Assembly (NCBI GenBank): GCA_910574995.1
Contig: CAJTCS010000002.1
Coordinates: 124,001-188,000, forward strand
From: Oscillospiraceae bacterium
GTDB lineage: Bacteria; Bacillota; Clostridia; Oscillospirales; Acutalibacteraceae
Direction: 5' to 3'
DNA length: 64,000 bases
A program made the position numbers and the translations under genes. The notes beneath the pieces are model-generated. The model was not told the DNA's origin, made no database searches, and saw only the letters and a program-made list of their open reading frames with translations. Positions 1 to 8,002 of this stretch are shown in pieces (positions within the stretch are counted from its first letter, which is position 1; each line of letters opens with the position of its first letter).

Positions 1-547
1 GCAAGACCGCTCCCGTGGCGGCGGCATCGCTGATGCAGTCTGCCGCAGTTGCTTTCAGCGTTTCGGAATTTGTTGCTTTCGCAAACTGCCGGTTGTAAAA
101 ATACATATAGCCTTTTACCAGGATGGACAGTGCCAGAACGATAACGGTTGCCACACTGAACAGCGGCTTTTGGGGACTGACGATGGACTGGAAAGAAGTA
201 TGGATAAGTTTTTCGCCCATCAGTACCACGGCGAGAGATGCGAAAATTCCCATGATCCACTCAAACCGTCCGTGGCCGAATGGGTGGGTATTTCCCCGGC
301 CATATCGCGCGATCTGAAATCCCAAAAGCGTCATAAGGGAAATTCCTGCGTCAGACAGGTTGTTAAATCCGTCCGCAGATATGGCGACCGAGTGACTAAA
401 AAGCCCGGTCACAATTTTGGCCGCACACAGGAGCAGGTTCAGAATGATATCCGCGATGCTTGACAGTGAGGCATAGGCCCTTTTTACGGCGGCGCCAGAT
501 GTGTTCTCTTTGTCCCTCAAATACAGTTTGATAAGTTGAGCCATCAT
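1..547 (-). CDS. Cation diffusion facilitator (CDF) family metal exporter, C-terminus outside window
   Basis: The reverse strand reads 182 codons without a stop until the window edge. CDF exporters move Zn, Fe, Mn or Co out of the cytoplasm by proton antiport. Seen: a hydrophobic first membrane segment (about residues 30-50), the CDF signature ADGFNNLSD at residues 58-66 with its metal-binding Asp residues, and HPFGHGRFE at 88-96. The start is the first of two adjacent ATG codons, 6-7 bases after AAGGAGGG. The gene lies 65 bp downstream of a TetR regulator on the same strand, with a terminator between them. The metal cannot be told from this half. Confidence 0.85.
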   Translation of the reverse strand, partial: MMAQLIKLYLRDKENTSGAAVKRAYASLSSIADIILNLLLCAAKIVTGLFSHSVAISADGFNNLSDAGISLMTLLGFQIARYGRGNTHPFGHGRFEWIMGIFASLAVVLMGEKLIHTSFQSIVSPQKPLFSVATVIVLALSILVKGYMYFYNRQFAKATNSETLKATAADCISDAAATGAVL

Positions 548-593
548 AAGCTGTCCCTCCTTTAATCTTGAACGATAGTTCATTATTGTTCAA

Positions 594-626
594 TAAAAAA
601 AGGAACCGGTCTTAAAGACCGATTCC
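594..626 (-). terminator. Intrinsic terminator of the tetR gene
   Basis: Ten-base stem (602-611 with 617-626, one mismatch) followed on the minus strand by a seven-T run. The TAA stop of the TetR gene lies in the 5-base loop, so the terminator is embedded in the gene end and separates tetR from the CDF gene. Confidence 0.8.
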
Positions 627-1181
627 AGACAAATACATTTTGGATAACTTGTGTAAGATCATAATTGCCCATTCCTTTCCCTTGTAGTGGTACATGATCT
701 GCATGAGGCCGTCCACAAAATTGTTTGCAATAATGTGAATGAATACCGCGTCTGTGGAGTTATCGTCTCGATGCTCCAGCAAGTGCGCTTCTATGTCCTT
801 GACAAAGCGTTCTTTCTCACATTCATACTTTGTGCCGCCGCTCTTGTCGATCAGGATGATAAATTCTTTTCGATGGTCGAATAGATTTAGCAGACATTCC
901 GTTTCAGCTTTGCTCAACCCGTAGATCTCTGTGCCTGAGTGCCTGCTTTCGTTTTTTCCATCAGCAGTCAACACCCGCTCCCAATCATACAGTACAGGGC
1001 GGAGAATGGCATCAAACAAATCAGCCTTGTTCTTGTAGTAAGAGTAGATAAGACCCGTTGGGATCTGTGCATTAGCCGCAATGCTCCGCATAGCTGCCAG
1101 TTTATACCCTCTATCATAAAATTCATCTAAGGCGGCTACAAGAATTTTTTCTCGTATCTCGTCTTTCAATACCTGTGCCAT
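612..1181 (-). CDS. TetR/AcrR family transcriptional regulator
   Basis: A 189-residue one-domain repressor. Seen: an N-terminal helix-turn-helix (about residues 20-60) with the TetR pattern ALDEFYDRGY, then MRSIAANAQIPTGLIYSYY, followed by a divergent ligand-binding region. The ATG at 1181 is chosen because GGAGG lies 5 bases upstream; a TTG at 1193 would sit inside that ribosome binding site. The gene has its own strong promoter with a palindrome just downstream of the -10 box, so autorepression is likely. Its neighbour, the CDF exporter, is the probable target; the ligand is unknown. Confidence 0.85.
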   Translation of the reverse strand: MAQVLKDEIREKILVAALDEFYDRGYKLAAMRSIAANAQIPTGLIYSYYKNKADLFDAILRPVLYDWERVLTADGKNESRHSGTEIYGLSKAETECLLNLFDHRKEFIILIDKSGGTKYECEKERFVKDIEAHLLEHRDDNSTDAVFIHIIANNFVDGLMQIMYHYKGKEWAIMILHKLSKMYLSGIGL

Positions 1182-1197
1182 AGCGACCTCCAATATT

Positions 1198-1209
1198 GAA
1201 CCTAGGTTC
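1198..1209. promoter_or_regulatory. Probable TetR operator
   Basis: GAACCTAGGTTC is a perfect 12-bp palindrome. After one mismatch on each side, two more base pairs match. It lies between the -10 box and the start codon of the TetR gene, the usual place for a self-repressing operator. Confidence 0.65.
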
Positions 1210-1210
1210 T

Positions 1211-1239
1211 ATTATAGCGTGAGGCGTTGTCCTTGTCAA
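1211..1239 (-). promoter_or_regulatory. Consensus sigma-A promoter of the tetR gene
   Basis: On the minus strand TTGACA (1239-1234) and TATAAT (1216-1211) match consensus exactly with a 17-bp spacer. Confidence 0.85.
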
Positions 1240-1290
1240 GACCTATTTCGCGCTTTAGAAAAGCCCTGGCCGCAATGTGCAGTCAGGGCT

Positions 1291-1785
1291 TCAAAGAAAC
1301 TCAATATCTGGATTGAACTTGTACCCAATGCTGTGAACGCTCCTGATGTAGTCCGGCGTTTCAGGCGTGATCTTGAGCTTGTGCCGGAGGTTGCTGACAT
1401 GGTTGTTGATTGCCCTGTGGGAGTAGTAGTCAAGATTTTCGTGCCATACCAGGTCTATTATCATATCGTAGGTAAGTACCCGGCGTGGATTCATGATGAG
1501 CAGGGCAAAGATGTCAAACTCTTTCACCGTCAGCATGATTTCGGTTTCACTGACATACACAATTCGATCTTCCAGACAGAAGTACAGATTTTTAGCATGA
1601 ACTTCTGTTAATCTGGCAATAGGGGCGGTCGGGATAATTTGAGAAGAGATACTGTGCAGAGAGGTATCAGGACTGCTTCCTTGCTTTTGTGCAAGAACAT
1701 ACTGCATCAGTTCCTGTTGCTGGCTGGCATCCAACAGGGCAAACAGTTTTTCGCCAATCTGCCGACCAGATTCTGATATATCCAA
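1291..1785 (-). CDS. Orphan winged-helix (OmpR/PhoB C-terminal type) regulator without receiver domain
   Basis: A 164-residue protein. The C-terminal half (about 75-160) is a Trans_reg_C winged helix with TVKEFDIFALLIMNPRRVLT and YIRSVHSIGYKF, the wing motif of OmpR-type response regulators. The first 60 residues are not a receiver: no acidic pocket or phospho-Asp segment is visible. The only in-frame start above the domain is TTG with a weak ribosome site, so the true start may be internal. It lies 60 bp after the ABC transporter genes and may help control them, but no target is proven. Confidence 0.7.
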   Translation of the reverse strand: MDISESGRQIGEKLFALLDASQQQELMQYVLAQKQGSSPDTSLHSISSQIIPTAPIARLTEVHAKNLYFCLEDRIVYVSETEIMLTVKEFDIFALLIMNPRRVLTYDMIIDLVWHENLDYYSHRAINNHVSNLRHKLKITPETPDYIRSVHSIGYKFNPDIEFL

Positions 1786-1842
1786 AACAGCTAATTTCCC
1801 AAGGAATCACCCCCATTTTGTAGGCTGACACAATACTATAAT

Positions 1843-2514
1843 TTAGTGATGCCGTCCTTTTCGAGGAGTAGTATCAGGTGCATCAGAAATCATCAACTCT
1901 CCTTTTTTGAGATTAAATATTATATCTGCCTCTTTTGCCAGCTCGTTTGAGTGCGTCACGATCACCACGCATTTGCCGGAATTGTGGGCGCTCTCTTTGA
2001 GAATAGCCGTAATTTCGGCGGCGGTATCCTCGTCCAGATTCCCGGTCGGTTCATCAGCCAAAATAACCTGTGCATCACTGGCCAGGGCACGGGCGATTGC
2101 TACACGCTGCTGCTGGCCCCCGGACAGTTTCAGCACGTTCCGCTTTGCTTCTTCTGCGGTCAATCCCAACTGTTCCAGAATGGGGAGTGGCGGATGTTTG
2201 GCGGTCAGTGCTACATTTTCCACCGGCGTTAAGTAGTCGATCAGGTTGTAGCTCTGGAAGATAAACGCCACATGGCTACGCCGGTGATTGGCAAGGCCAG
2301 TCTTTGCAATGTCCTCGCCCTGGTACAAAATCTGGCCGCTGGAAGGGCTGTCCAGACCGCCCAGCAGAGACAGCAGCGTTGTTTTCCCGCACCCGGAGGG
2401 GCCGAGGATGGCGTACATCTTGCCCTGCTCCATTTGGGCGTTGATACCCCGCAGAACTCTCTTTTTGTTTTCATAGGAATATTGCAGGCCCTTTACTTCT
2501 AAAATGCTCATCAT
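1843..2514 (-). CDS. ABC transporter ATP-binding protein (MacB/LolD type)
   Basis: A 223-residue nucleotide-binding subunit. Seen: Walker [11 protein letters not shown]-loop AFIFQSYNL, signature LSGGQQQR, Walker [10 protein letters not shown] and H-loop VTHS. It closely follows two FtsX-like permeases, which fits an exporter of the antimicrobial-peptide or lipoprotein-release class. Start: two adjacent ATG codons 6 bases after AAAGGAG, which overlaps the end of the upstream permease gene; the longer open frame is rejected because it would overlap that permease. The downstream part of the TCS-transporter locus lies next to it. Confidence 0.92.
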   Translation of the reverse strand: MMSILEVKGLQYSYENKKRVLRGINAQMEQGKMYAILGPSGCGKTTLLSLLGGLDSPSSGQILYQGEDIAKTGLANHRRSHVAFIFQSYNLIDYLTPVENVALTAKHPPLPILEQLGLTAEEAKRNVLKLSGGQQQRVAIARALASDAQVILADEPTGNLDEDTAAEITAILKESAHNSGKCVVIVTHSNELAKEADIIFNLKKGELMISDAPDTTPRKGRHH

Positions 2515-2525
2515 CAAAATCTCCT

Positions 2526-3911
2526 TTAGCTCATTTGTGACAGGATGTTTTTCGGCTTCATTTTTACGATTGGCAGGGATGCCAGCGTTACGGCAGCGGT
2601 GCAGAGGACGATCCCCAGTAGATAGACCCAAAGCAGATGTTCCACCGTAACATGGACTTCAATGCTGTCGGGGGCCACCATATTGGATGTGTCGTAGGGG
2701 ATATACTGGCCTATGATGTCCAGATACTCCGTCCCATCATCAGGGGTTTCAATCTCCGGGATAGGTTGTGTCTCCGCCACTTGGCTGAACAACAGATTGC
2801 TCGTCCCCTGTGCAATCGCTCCACTGGAAAAATAGGACAGACCAAAGGCAATCACAGCGATCATCAGCGTTTCAAGAATGTACTGCGCCACGATTTTGAC
2901 TTTGCTCACACCGATAGAAAGCAGGATGCCCGTTTCATGCGTCCTCTGCTTGATCCACATATTGAGAATCAGCGCCAAAATGCCGATGCTGACAATCACG
3001 ATGCCGATAATCAACCCCGTCACCATGTTCTGCATGGCAGTCAGAGAGGATGCCACGGCTTCATAGGCGGTGTTGTCAACCGTCAGTTTGAAGCAGCTCC
3101 AGTCCAGGTCTAACTTCTGAATTTGTGCCGCAATCTTGTCAATGTCCCTGGGATCATCCACGAAAAACTCCACGCCGTTGTCATACTGGATCACATCGTG
3201 CATCATAATTTCCTGCATGGCCTTGTGGTCGATAATCAGGCGGTTCCGCTTATCGGTTGATGTAGTGGTAAATCCCCCATCATCCAGTGTGCTTTTATAA
3301 ATACCGATGATTTTCAAGGATACATTGGGATAACCGCCAGCGTCATAGCAGCATTGGACGGTGATGGTGTCGCCCAGCTTCAGACCGTTCCTTTCAGCAA
3401 GGGCGGTACTAATCAGGACAGTGTGATCGTCCTCCGGGGTGATATGCCGCCCCTCGACCAGCTTGAACGCGCCCCGTCGAAAGTAGTTGAAATACTCGGA
3501 GTTGGAAACAGAGGGCAGGCGGCTGTAATCTCTCGTTTGTCCGAAGCTAATGCCTGGAATAAACGAAAAATCCATTGCAAAGACGCTGCCATCACCTATA
3601 CCGTTATAGTCACGGATGCCTTTGACGCTCATAACCTTTTCAATATCTGCGTCAGTGATCGGCGTACCTGTGTAGTCTACCAGCACACCGCCAATGCCCT
3701 GCTGGTATGTCCAGTTCTGGCTGTTGTCCATATCTCGTTCCAGCTTAATACTCCCGCCTACGGACTGCCGCAGGCTCAACGCAGACTGGTCTGCCGCCGC
3801 CAGGATGGAAAGCCCGGTCAGGACAAACGTGGAGATCACGAACAGGGTCAACAGCAGGATCAGTGTTTTCCCTCTTTTCCTGGTCGTGTAAAAAAATGCT
3901 CGTTTTATCAT
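2526..3911 (-). CDS. FtsX-like ABC transporter permease (first of two)
   Basis: A 461-residue membrane protein: one N-terminal membrane segment (about 14-38), a large extracytoplasmic MacB-like domain (40-280), then three C-terminal segments (about 290-450), the FtsX/MacB plan. It starts MIKRAFFYTTRKRGKT, closely matching the start of the other permease, so the two probably arose by duplication and form a heterodimer with the ATPase. The stop overlaps the ribosome site of the ATPase gene, so translation is probably coupled. Confidence 0.9.
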   Translation of the reverse strand: MIKRAFFYTTRKRGKTLILLLTLFVISTFVLTGLSILAAADQSALSLRQSVGGSIKLERDMDNSQNWTYQQGIGGVLVDYTGTPITDADIEKVMSVKGIRDYNGIGDGSVFAMDFSFIPGISFGQTRDYSRLPSVSNSEYFNYFRRGAFKLVEGRHITPEDDHTVLISTALAERNGLKLGDTITVQCCYDAGGYPNVSLKIIGIYKSTLDDGGFTTTSTDKRNRLIIDHKAMQEIMMHDVIQYDNGVEFFVDDPRDIDKIAAQIQKLDLDWSCFKLTVDNTAYEAVASSLTAMQNMVTGLIIGIVIVSIGILALILNMWIKQRTHETGILLSIGVSKVKIVAQYILETLMIAVIAFGLSYFSSGAIAQGTSNLLFSQVAETQPIPEIETPDDGTEYLDIIGQYIPYDTSNMVAPDSIEVHVTVEHLLWVYLLGIVLCTAAVTLASLPIVKMKPKNILSQMS

Positions 3912-3923
3912 ATTGCGGCCTCC

Positions 3924-5126
3924 TTAACTCATTTTCGATAAGATTTCTTTAGGATGAAGATGGAAAATCGGATATGCGGCCATCATCACACCAGCGAATA
4001 CCACAAAAGTCTCAATCCCGTATTGCAGAAGCAATTTCCAGGCCGGGAGGTCAACATTGACTGCTCCAACCATATCCCGCAGGAACGTCCCAATCTGCAC
4101 AACGGCAAAATAGCTGACAGGGCAGGAAAAAAGGAATGCCAGAAGCAGGATCGTCGTTGTCTCCACGAAAAATTGTGCGATGATATGTCCTTTTGTAACT
4201 CCGACTGCCAGCAGGACGCCGACTTCATGGACACGCCCCCGGATACGCATGGCGAGTATCAGAAAGAGGACAACTATGCTGACGATCATTGCCGAAACGA
4301 TCAGAAGGGTCGTTAATCGCCCGATGGTCGAGAGCTGATACGCAATAGCGTCATACTCTGCCGTGTCCGCCTGGAGCGTGTAGTCCTCCCATTGGAGCGG
4401 CACATCCTTCTTGACTTGTTCCATAACCGTTTCCAGCCTGGCCGGGTCGCTGACAAAGAAATCCACCCGGCCCGAATAAGTTCCGGCTGCACTTTCCGTC
4501 AAATCCCAATAGGTGCTATGGTCTGTGAAAATGGTGTCGTTGTCAAACTCCATACTTGGGTCGCTCTCATAAATGCCTATGATCTTCACCGCTGCCGCTG
4601 GGCCTAATGACAATTCACTGCCAACATCCAGTTCGTTTTCCTCTGCCAGCTCCCGGCTGACTAGGGCAACGTGCTGATCTTCTTGGGCGATATGCTGTCC
4701 TTCAGCCAGCGTCACAATGCCGCTGGTGAAGTTTCGATTCCACACGGATGATGTATTGGCGGAAATCGCGCCGGATGGCATACCAGAGGGGAAAATGAAT
4801 CCACTGGCCGTTGCGGTGGCCGACTGTTGGGCATTGCAGGCTTTGATCTCGGTGCTGTCTGCAATCAGGTCAATGTCTTGCTGGGAAATGGGGGCAAACC
4901 GCATGGCATAGTCCTCTCCGCTTGCGCTGAGTTCCATCGGCTTTCCACGCAGCGTAAAGGACGCACCTACCGTTTCCCGCAGATTCGTGGCTGCGGCCTG
5001 GGTTGCGCTCAATACGGAAAAACTGATTGTAACGAAAATTGTAATTAGCGTAAAGAGCAGGAACAGGGTCAGGCTTTTTCCTCTTTTTCGCGTGTCATAG
5101 AGAAAGGCCCGTTTCAAAACATTCAA
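3924..5126 (-). CDS. FtsX-like ABC transporter permease (second of two)
   Basis: A 400-residue paralogue of the neighbouring permease, with an N-terminal helix, an extracytoplasmic domain and three C-terminal helices. The in-frame start is a TTG, 10 bases after AGGAGG; no ATG suits the alignment with the sister protein (LKRAFLYDTRKRGKS). The ribosome site is held in the 3' arm of an 11-bp hairpin followed by seven T, and four response-regulator-like boxes lie upstream. This looks like the first gene of a TCS-controlled transporter operon. Confidence 0.88.
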   Translation of the reverse strand: MNVLKRAFLYDTRKRGKSLTLFLLFTLITIFVTISFSVLSATQAAATNLRETVGASFTLRGKPMELSASGEDYAMRFAPISQQDIDLIADSTEIKACNAQQSATATASGFIFPSGMPSGAISANTSSVWNRNFTSGIVTLAEGQHIAQEDQHVALVSRELAEENELDVGSELSLGPAAAVKIIGIYESDPSMEFDNDTIFTDHSTYWDLTESAAGTYSGRVDFFVSDPARLETVMEQVKKDVPLQWEDYTLQADTAEYDAIAYQLSTIGRLTTLLIVSAMIVSIVVLFLILAMRIRGRVHEVGVLLAVGVTKGHIIAQFFVETTTILLLAFLFSCPVSYFAVVQIGTFLRDMVGAVNVDLPAWKLLLQYGIETFVVFAGVMMAAYPIFHLHPKEILSKMS

Positions 5127-5163
5127 AAAAAGATACCTCCTATCAATGTGATGGAGGTATCTT
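5124..5163 (-). promoter_or_regulatory. Hairpin plus T-run that buries the permease ribosome binding site
   Basis: On the minus strand AAGATACCTCC (5163-5153) pairs perfectly with GGAGGTATCTT (5140-5130), loop 12 bases, followed by a T-run. The 3' arm contains the AGGAGG of the downstream permease gene. It can act as a terminator between the two-component genes and the transporter, or as a translational lock. Which one is inference. Confidence 0.7.
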
Positions 5164-5173
5164 AGCATCCCAA

Positions 5174-5212
5174 TGTGGAGCCATTATGGGTGGTATGTGG
5201 ATCTAATATGGA
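5174..5212 (-). promoter_or_regulatory. Four tandem response-regulator boxes at 11-bp spacing
   Basis: On the minus strand, reading toward the permease gene, hexamers TCCATA, TCCACA, CCCATA and TCCACA start exactly 11 bp apart (plus-strand positions 5207, 5196, 5185 and 5174). The same pair, same spacing, lies upstream of the response regulator gene. Direct repeats one helical turn apart are the known binding pattern of OmpR/PhoB regulators. Confidence 0.65.
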
Positions 5213-5221
5213 ATTTGCGGG

Positions 5222-6634
5222 TCAGAAGAAAATTTGAAAGGACATACCCTCTATATTTTCAGACGGTGCAAATGCGTAGGAAATATCGAGCGATTTCAAA
5301 ATCGTGGAAACAAGATACAGTCCTAACCCGTTTCCGCCCGTTGCCCGGTTGCGGCCATAGTCGGGCCGGTAGAACGGCTCGAAAATATGGGCAAGGTGTT
5401 CTGGGGGGATGGGAGTACACTCATTCTCTATGACAAGCTGCCGTCTCTTGCAGGAAACATAGATTGTGCCGTCCGGCTTTGTGTAGGAAACCGCGTTTGC
5501 CAGAATATTCGATATGGCCTTTTCAATCATCCCCTGCGGAAGATGTACGGTGAACGGCTCTCCTACGTCAACAGAGAACGCAATGCCTTTGGCTTTTGCG
5601 ATAAGCTGATACGGTTCCATGACAGTTCTAAGAACATCTGCAATCAGAAAGTCGGTCTGTTCCTGTTCTTCGGCAAACTCTGCCCTTGATGCGTCAAGGA
5701 TTTCCTTTATCATTTGGGCAAGTCGGTCTGTCAACGCTTTGCATTTGGCGAGGTAGGTATCCCCTTCCTTGTATTTCCCGACACCGAGGATCATATTTTC
5801 CAGCATGGCGCTGACGGCAGTGACAGGCGTTTTTAGTTCGTGGGATGCTGCCCGCAGAAAATTCGACTTTTGAATATCAGCGGCTTCTACCTTTTCAATT
5901 TCCTGTTCCAAGGTCTGGATGGTGGATAAAAGCGTTTGATATAGGCTGTTCACATTGTCAGCCAACATCCCCAATTCATCCTGCGTATCATTCGGACAAT
6001 GGGCGTCAGGCTCCAATTCCCGCATTTGTTCTGTTGCGGCGCTAATCTGCTCAATAGGTCGAGTAAACATTCGGGAGTAGGCCAGGGCGAACAAAACAGA
6101 GATTACCATGCAGAGAATGGCGGTAAACGGCAATATCATCAGTACGGCGCTGACAGCATCTTCAATGTGCTGACGGGAAACAACAGCGGTAATACTCCCG
6201 GCCCCGTCTGCAAAGCCCTGTTCTACCTTGAAAAAATCCGCGCCACCCAACGGGTTCTCTGCCAAGGAGATTTTCAAACCGTCCTCTGTGGTGGTAGCAA
6301 TAATCGTCACTTCCACTTTGCCGTCAGGAGAAGGAGTGGCGTCGGTTTCTGCTTTCAGCAAGTCCATGTGGTAAGAAAAACCGTCATATTCAACAGATAC
6401 ATTTGCAGTCCATTTTGTGGCAAAGTCCATCACACAATTCAGCTGGTCGTCCGGCGAGGTTGTGGTGATCTGCTCGACCAATCGGGCGGTGTCTGTCTCT
6501 AAGGCTTTTTCCTGTTGATAATTGTAGGCCCACGGCATCAGGAAGTAGATCAACGTATGGGAGAGCAGGACAATAATCAGCATCAGGCTCAAAGTGTAAA
6601 GGAATGTTTTCGGAAAAATCTTCAATTTTTTCAT
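5222..6634 (-). CDS. Sensor histidine kinase
   Basis: A 470-residue membrane kinase. Seen: membrane segment 1 (about 10-33), an extracytoplasmic sensor (35-160), segment 2 (about 165-190), HAMP, a HisKA domain with phospho-acceptor His in AASHELKTP, and an HATPase domain with N box NILANAVSY and G box GNGLGLYL. Its ATG overlaps the TGA of the response regulator gene (ATGA), so the two are translationally coupled. The paired ABC transporter and the box array suggest it senses an envelope-acting compound. Confidence 0.93.
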   Translation of the reverse strand: MKKLKIFPKTFLYTLSLMLIIVLLSHTLIYFLMPWAYNYQQEKALETDTARLVEQITTTSPDDQLNCVMDFATKWTANVSVEYDGFSYHMDLLKAETDATPSPDGKVEVTIIATTTEDGLKISLAENPLGGADFFKVEQGFADGAGSITAVVSRQHIEDAVSAVLMILPFTAILCMVISVLFALAYSRMFTRPIEQISAATEQMRELEPDAHCPNDTQDELGMLADNVNSLYQTLLSTIQTLEQEIEKVEAADIQKSNFLRAASHELKTPVTAVSAMLENMILGVGKYKEGDTYLAKCKALTDRLAQMIKEILDASRAEFAEEQEQTDFLIADVLRTVMEPYQLIAKAKGIAFSVDVGEPFTVHLPQGMIEKAISNILANAVSYTKPDGTIYVSCKRRQLVIENECTPIPPEHLAHIFEPFYRPDYGRNRATGGNGLGLYLVSTILKSLDISYAFAPSENIEGMSFQIFF

Positions 6635-7296
6635 TGGCTGACCTCAAGTTTATATCCAATCCCCTTGACCGTCTTAATGCAGTCAAGGTGCAGCTTCTTC
6701 CGTAAATTTTTGATGTAGGTATCAACAAGCCGGTCAAGCACATAGGAGTTATCACCCCACACCCCGTCCAGGATTTGTGTGCGGGACAGCACCAGCCCTT
6801 GATGTTCAACCAGCAATTTGAGCAAATCAAGTTCCTTTGCGGTAACTTCCAGTTCCCCGTTGGCGTCACAGGCGGAGTAGCCGGAGAAATTGACAGTCAG
6901 ATCGCCGCATGTCCAAATATCTACCTTTTCAGCCGGATTGCTCCGGCGCAGCAGAGCCGCGATTCGTTTCCCCAGGATGACCATAGAAAATGGCTTTGTC
7001 ATGTAGTCATCGGCCTGTCCGTCAAAGCTGGCGATTTGAGTACCTTCGTCCTCCATAGCTGTGAGCATGAGTACCGGGACTTGGCTTGTCTTGCGGATGG
7101 AATTTAGGACGGCAAGCCCCGTGATGGTGGGCAGCATAATATCCAGAACAACCAAGTCAATTTTGTTTTCAGAGAAAAGGGTAATTGCTTCGTCACCGTC
7201 AAAAGCCGGAATTGTGGTGTGTCCAGCTTCTTGCAGATATTCACAAACGGCTTCGTTGGTATCAATATCATCTTCAACAATCAATAGTGTTGCCAT
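6631..7296 (-). CDS. OmpR-family response regulator
   Basis: 221 residues: receiver domain (acidic pair in LIVEDD, phospho-Asp in VVLDIMLP, conserved Lys in MTKPF) and a winged-helix output domain (about 130-220, ending KTVKGIGYKLE). Start at ATG 7296, 8 bases after AAGGAGG; the longer frame is rejected as it runs through the promoter. Two 11-bp-spaced boxes upstream suggest autoregulation. Likely binds these and the matching array upstream of the permease operon. Confidence 0.94.
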   Translation of the reverse strand: MATLLIVEDDIDTNEAVCEYLQEAGHTTIPAFDGDEAITLFSENKIDLVVLDIMLPTITGLAVLNSIRKTSQVPVLMLTAMEDEGTQIASFDGQADDYMTKPFSMVILGKRIAALLRRSNPAEKVDIWTCGDLTVNFSGYSACDANGELEVTAKELDLLKLLVEHQGLVLSRTQILDGVWGDNSYVLDRLVDTYIKNLRKKLHLDCIKTVKGIGYKLEVSQ

Positions 7297-7331
7297 CAGC
7301 GTACCTCCTTCGGTATAGTGTAACATGGCAA

Positions 7332-7348
7332 TGTGGAGTGTGTATGGA
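7332..7348 (-). promoter_or_regulatory. Two response-regulator boxes upstream of the regulator gene
   Basis: On the minus strand TCCATA (7348-7343) and TCCACA (7337-7332) are 11 bp apart, matching the array at 5174-5212. They sit just upstream of a possible -10 (TACACT), consistent with positive autoregulation. Confidence 0.6.
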
Positions 7349-7459
7349 ATTGGGGATTCTTTTAAGATTTTAATTCTCTTGGGAAAGTAAATCAACTGTG
7401 CGAATGTAAATAATAGGCCGCTGTCCAAAGAAAGTCACATGGTGCAGGTAGCTTATTGA

Positions 7460-7492
7460 TTAGGGGACACCTCACAAAGAAGTGTCCCCTAA
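7460..7492. repeat. Inverted repeat, 11-bp arms
   Basis: TTAGGGGACAC (7460-7470) and GTGTCCCCTAA (7482-7492) form a perfect hairpin. No T-run follows on either strand, so a terminator is uncertain. It sits between the TCS promoter and the end of the ybaK-like pseudogene. Confidence 0.6.
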
Positions 7493-7518
7493 AAACTTGC
7501 AAGAGCAAAAAACGTGCC

Positions 7519-7993
7519 TTATTCACTCCACCCCCTGCATACATCAACCCAGGCCGTATAGCCAGAATACATCTCCAATTCCTCGATGGACAATTTAATC
7601 GCGCTATTACTGCTGCCGCAGGCGGGAAAAACGGTTTCAAACCGCTTTAGGGAATTGTCGAGATAGACCCGTTACCCCTTCATCGATGCCAAAGGGACAC
7701 ACACCGCCCACCGCATGGCCGATCAGCATTTCCGCTTCATCGGGAGTAAGCATCTTCGTCTTTGTGCCGAATTGAGCCTTATACTTGGGATTGTCGATTT
7801 TGGCATCACCAGCCGCAACGATCAGGACAGCGTGGCCATCTACCATGAACGAGAGCGTCTTTGCAATCCGGCAGGGTTCACAGTTCAACGCCTGTGCCGC
7901 CATTTCTACGGTGGCGCTGGACACATTAAACTCCTGCACCCGGTCTGCGATACCAAATTGGGCGAAATACCCCTTTACTTTCTCAATAGCCAT
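7519..7993 (-). pseudogene. YbaK/EbsC-family aminoacyl-tRNA deacylase, frameshifted
   Basis: YbaK/ProX proteins hydrolyse mischarged tRNA. The frame is intact for about 107 codons (IAKTLSFMVDGHAVLIVAAG, GGVCPFGIDEGV) and then runs into a short false end (stop at 7637). One extra base in the GGG at about 7665 explains this: in the shifted frame the family ending VYLDNSLKRFETVFPACG, then SSNSAIKLSIEELE, continues to a stop at 7519. Length 475 = 158 codons + 1. Either a recent pseudogene or a sequencing indel. Start ATG 7993 follows the MBL gene by 9 bp. Confidence 0.85.
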
Positions 7994-8002
7994 AATGTCC
8001 TC

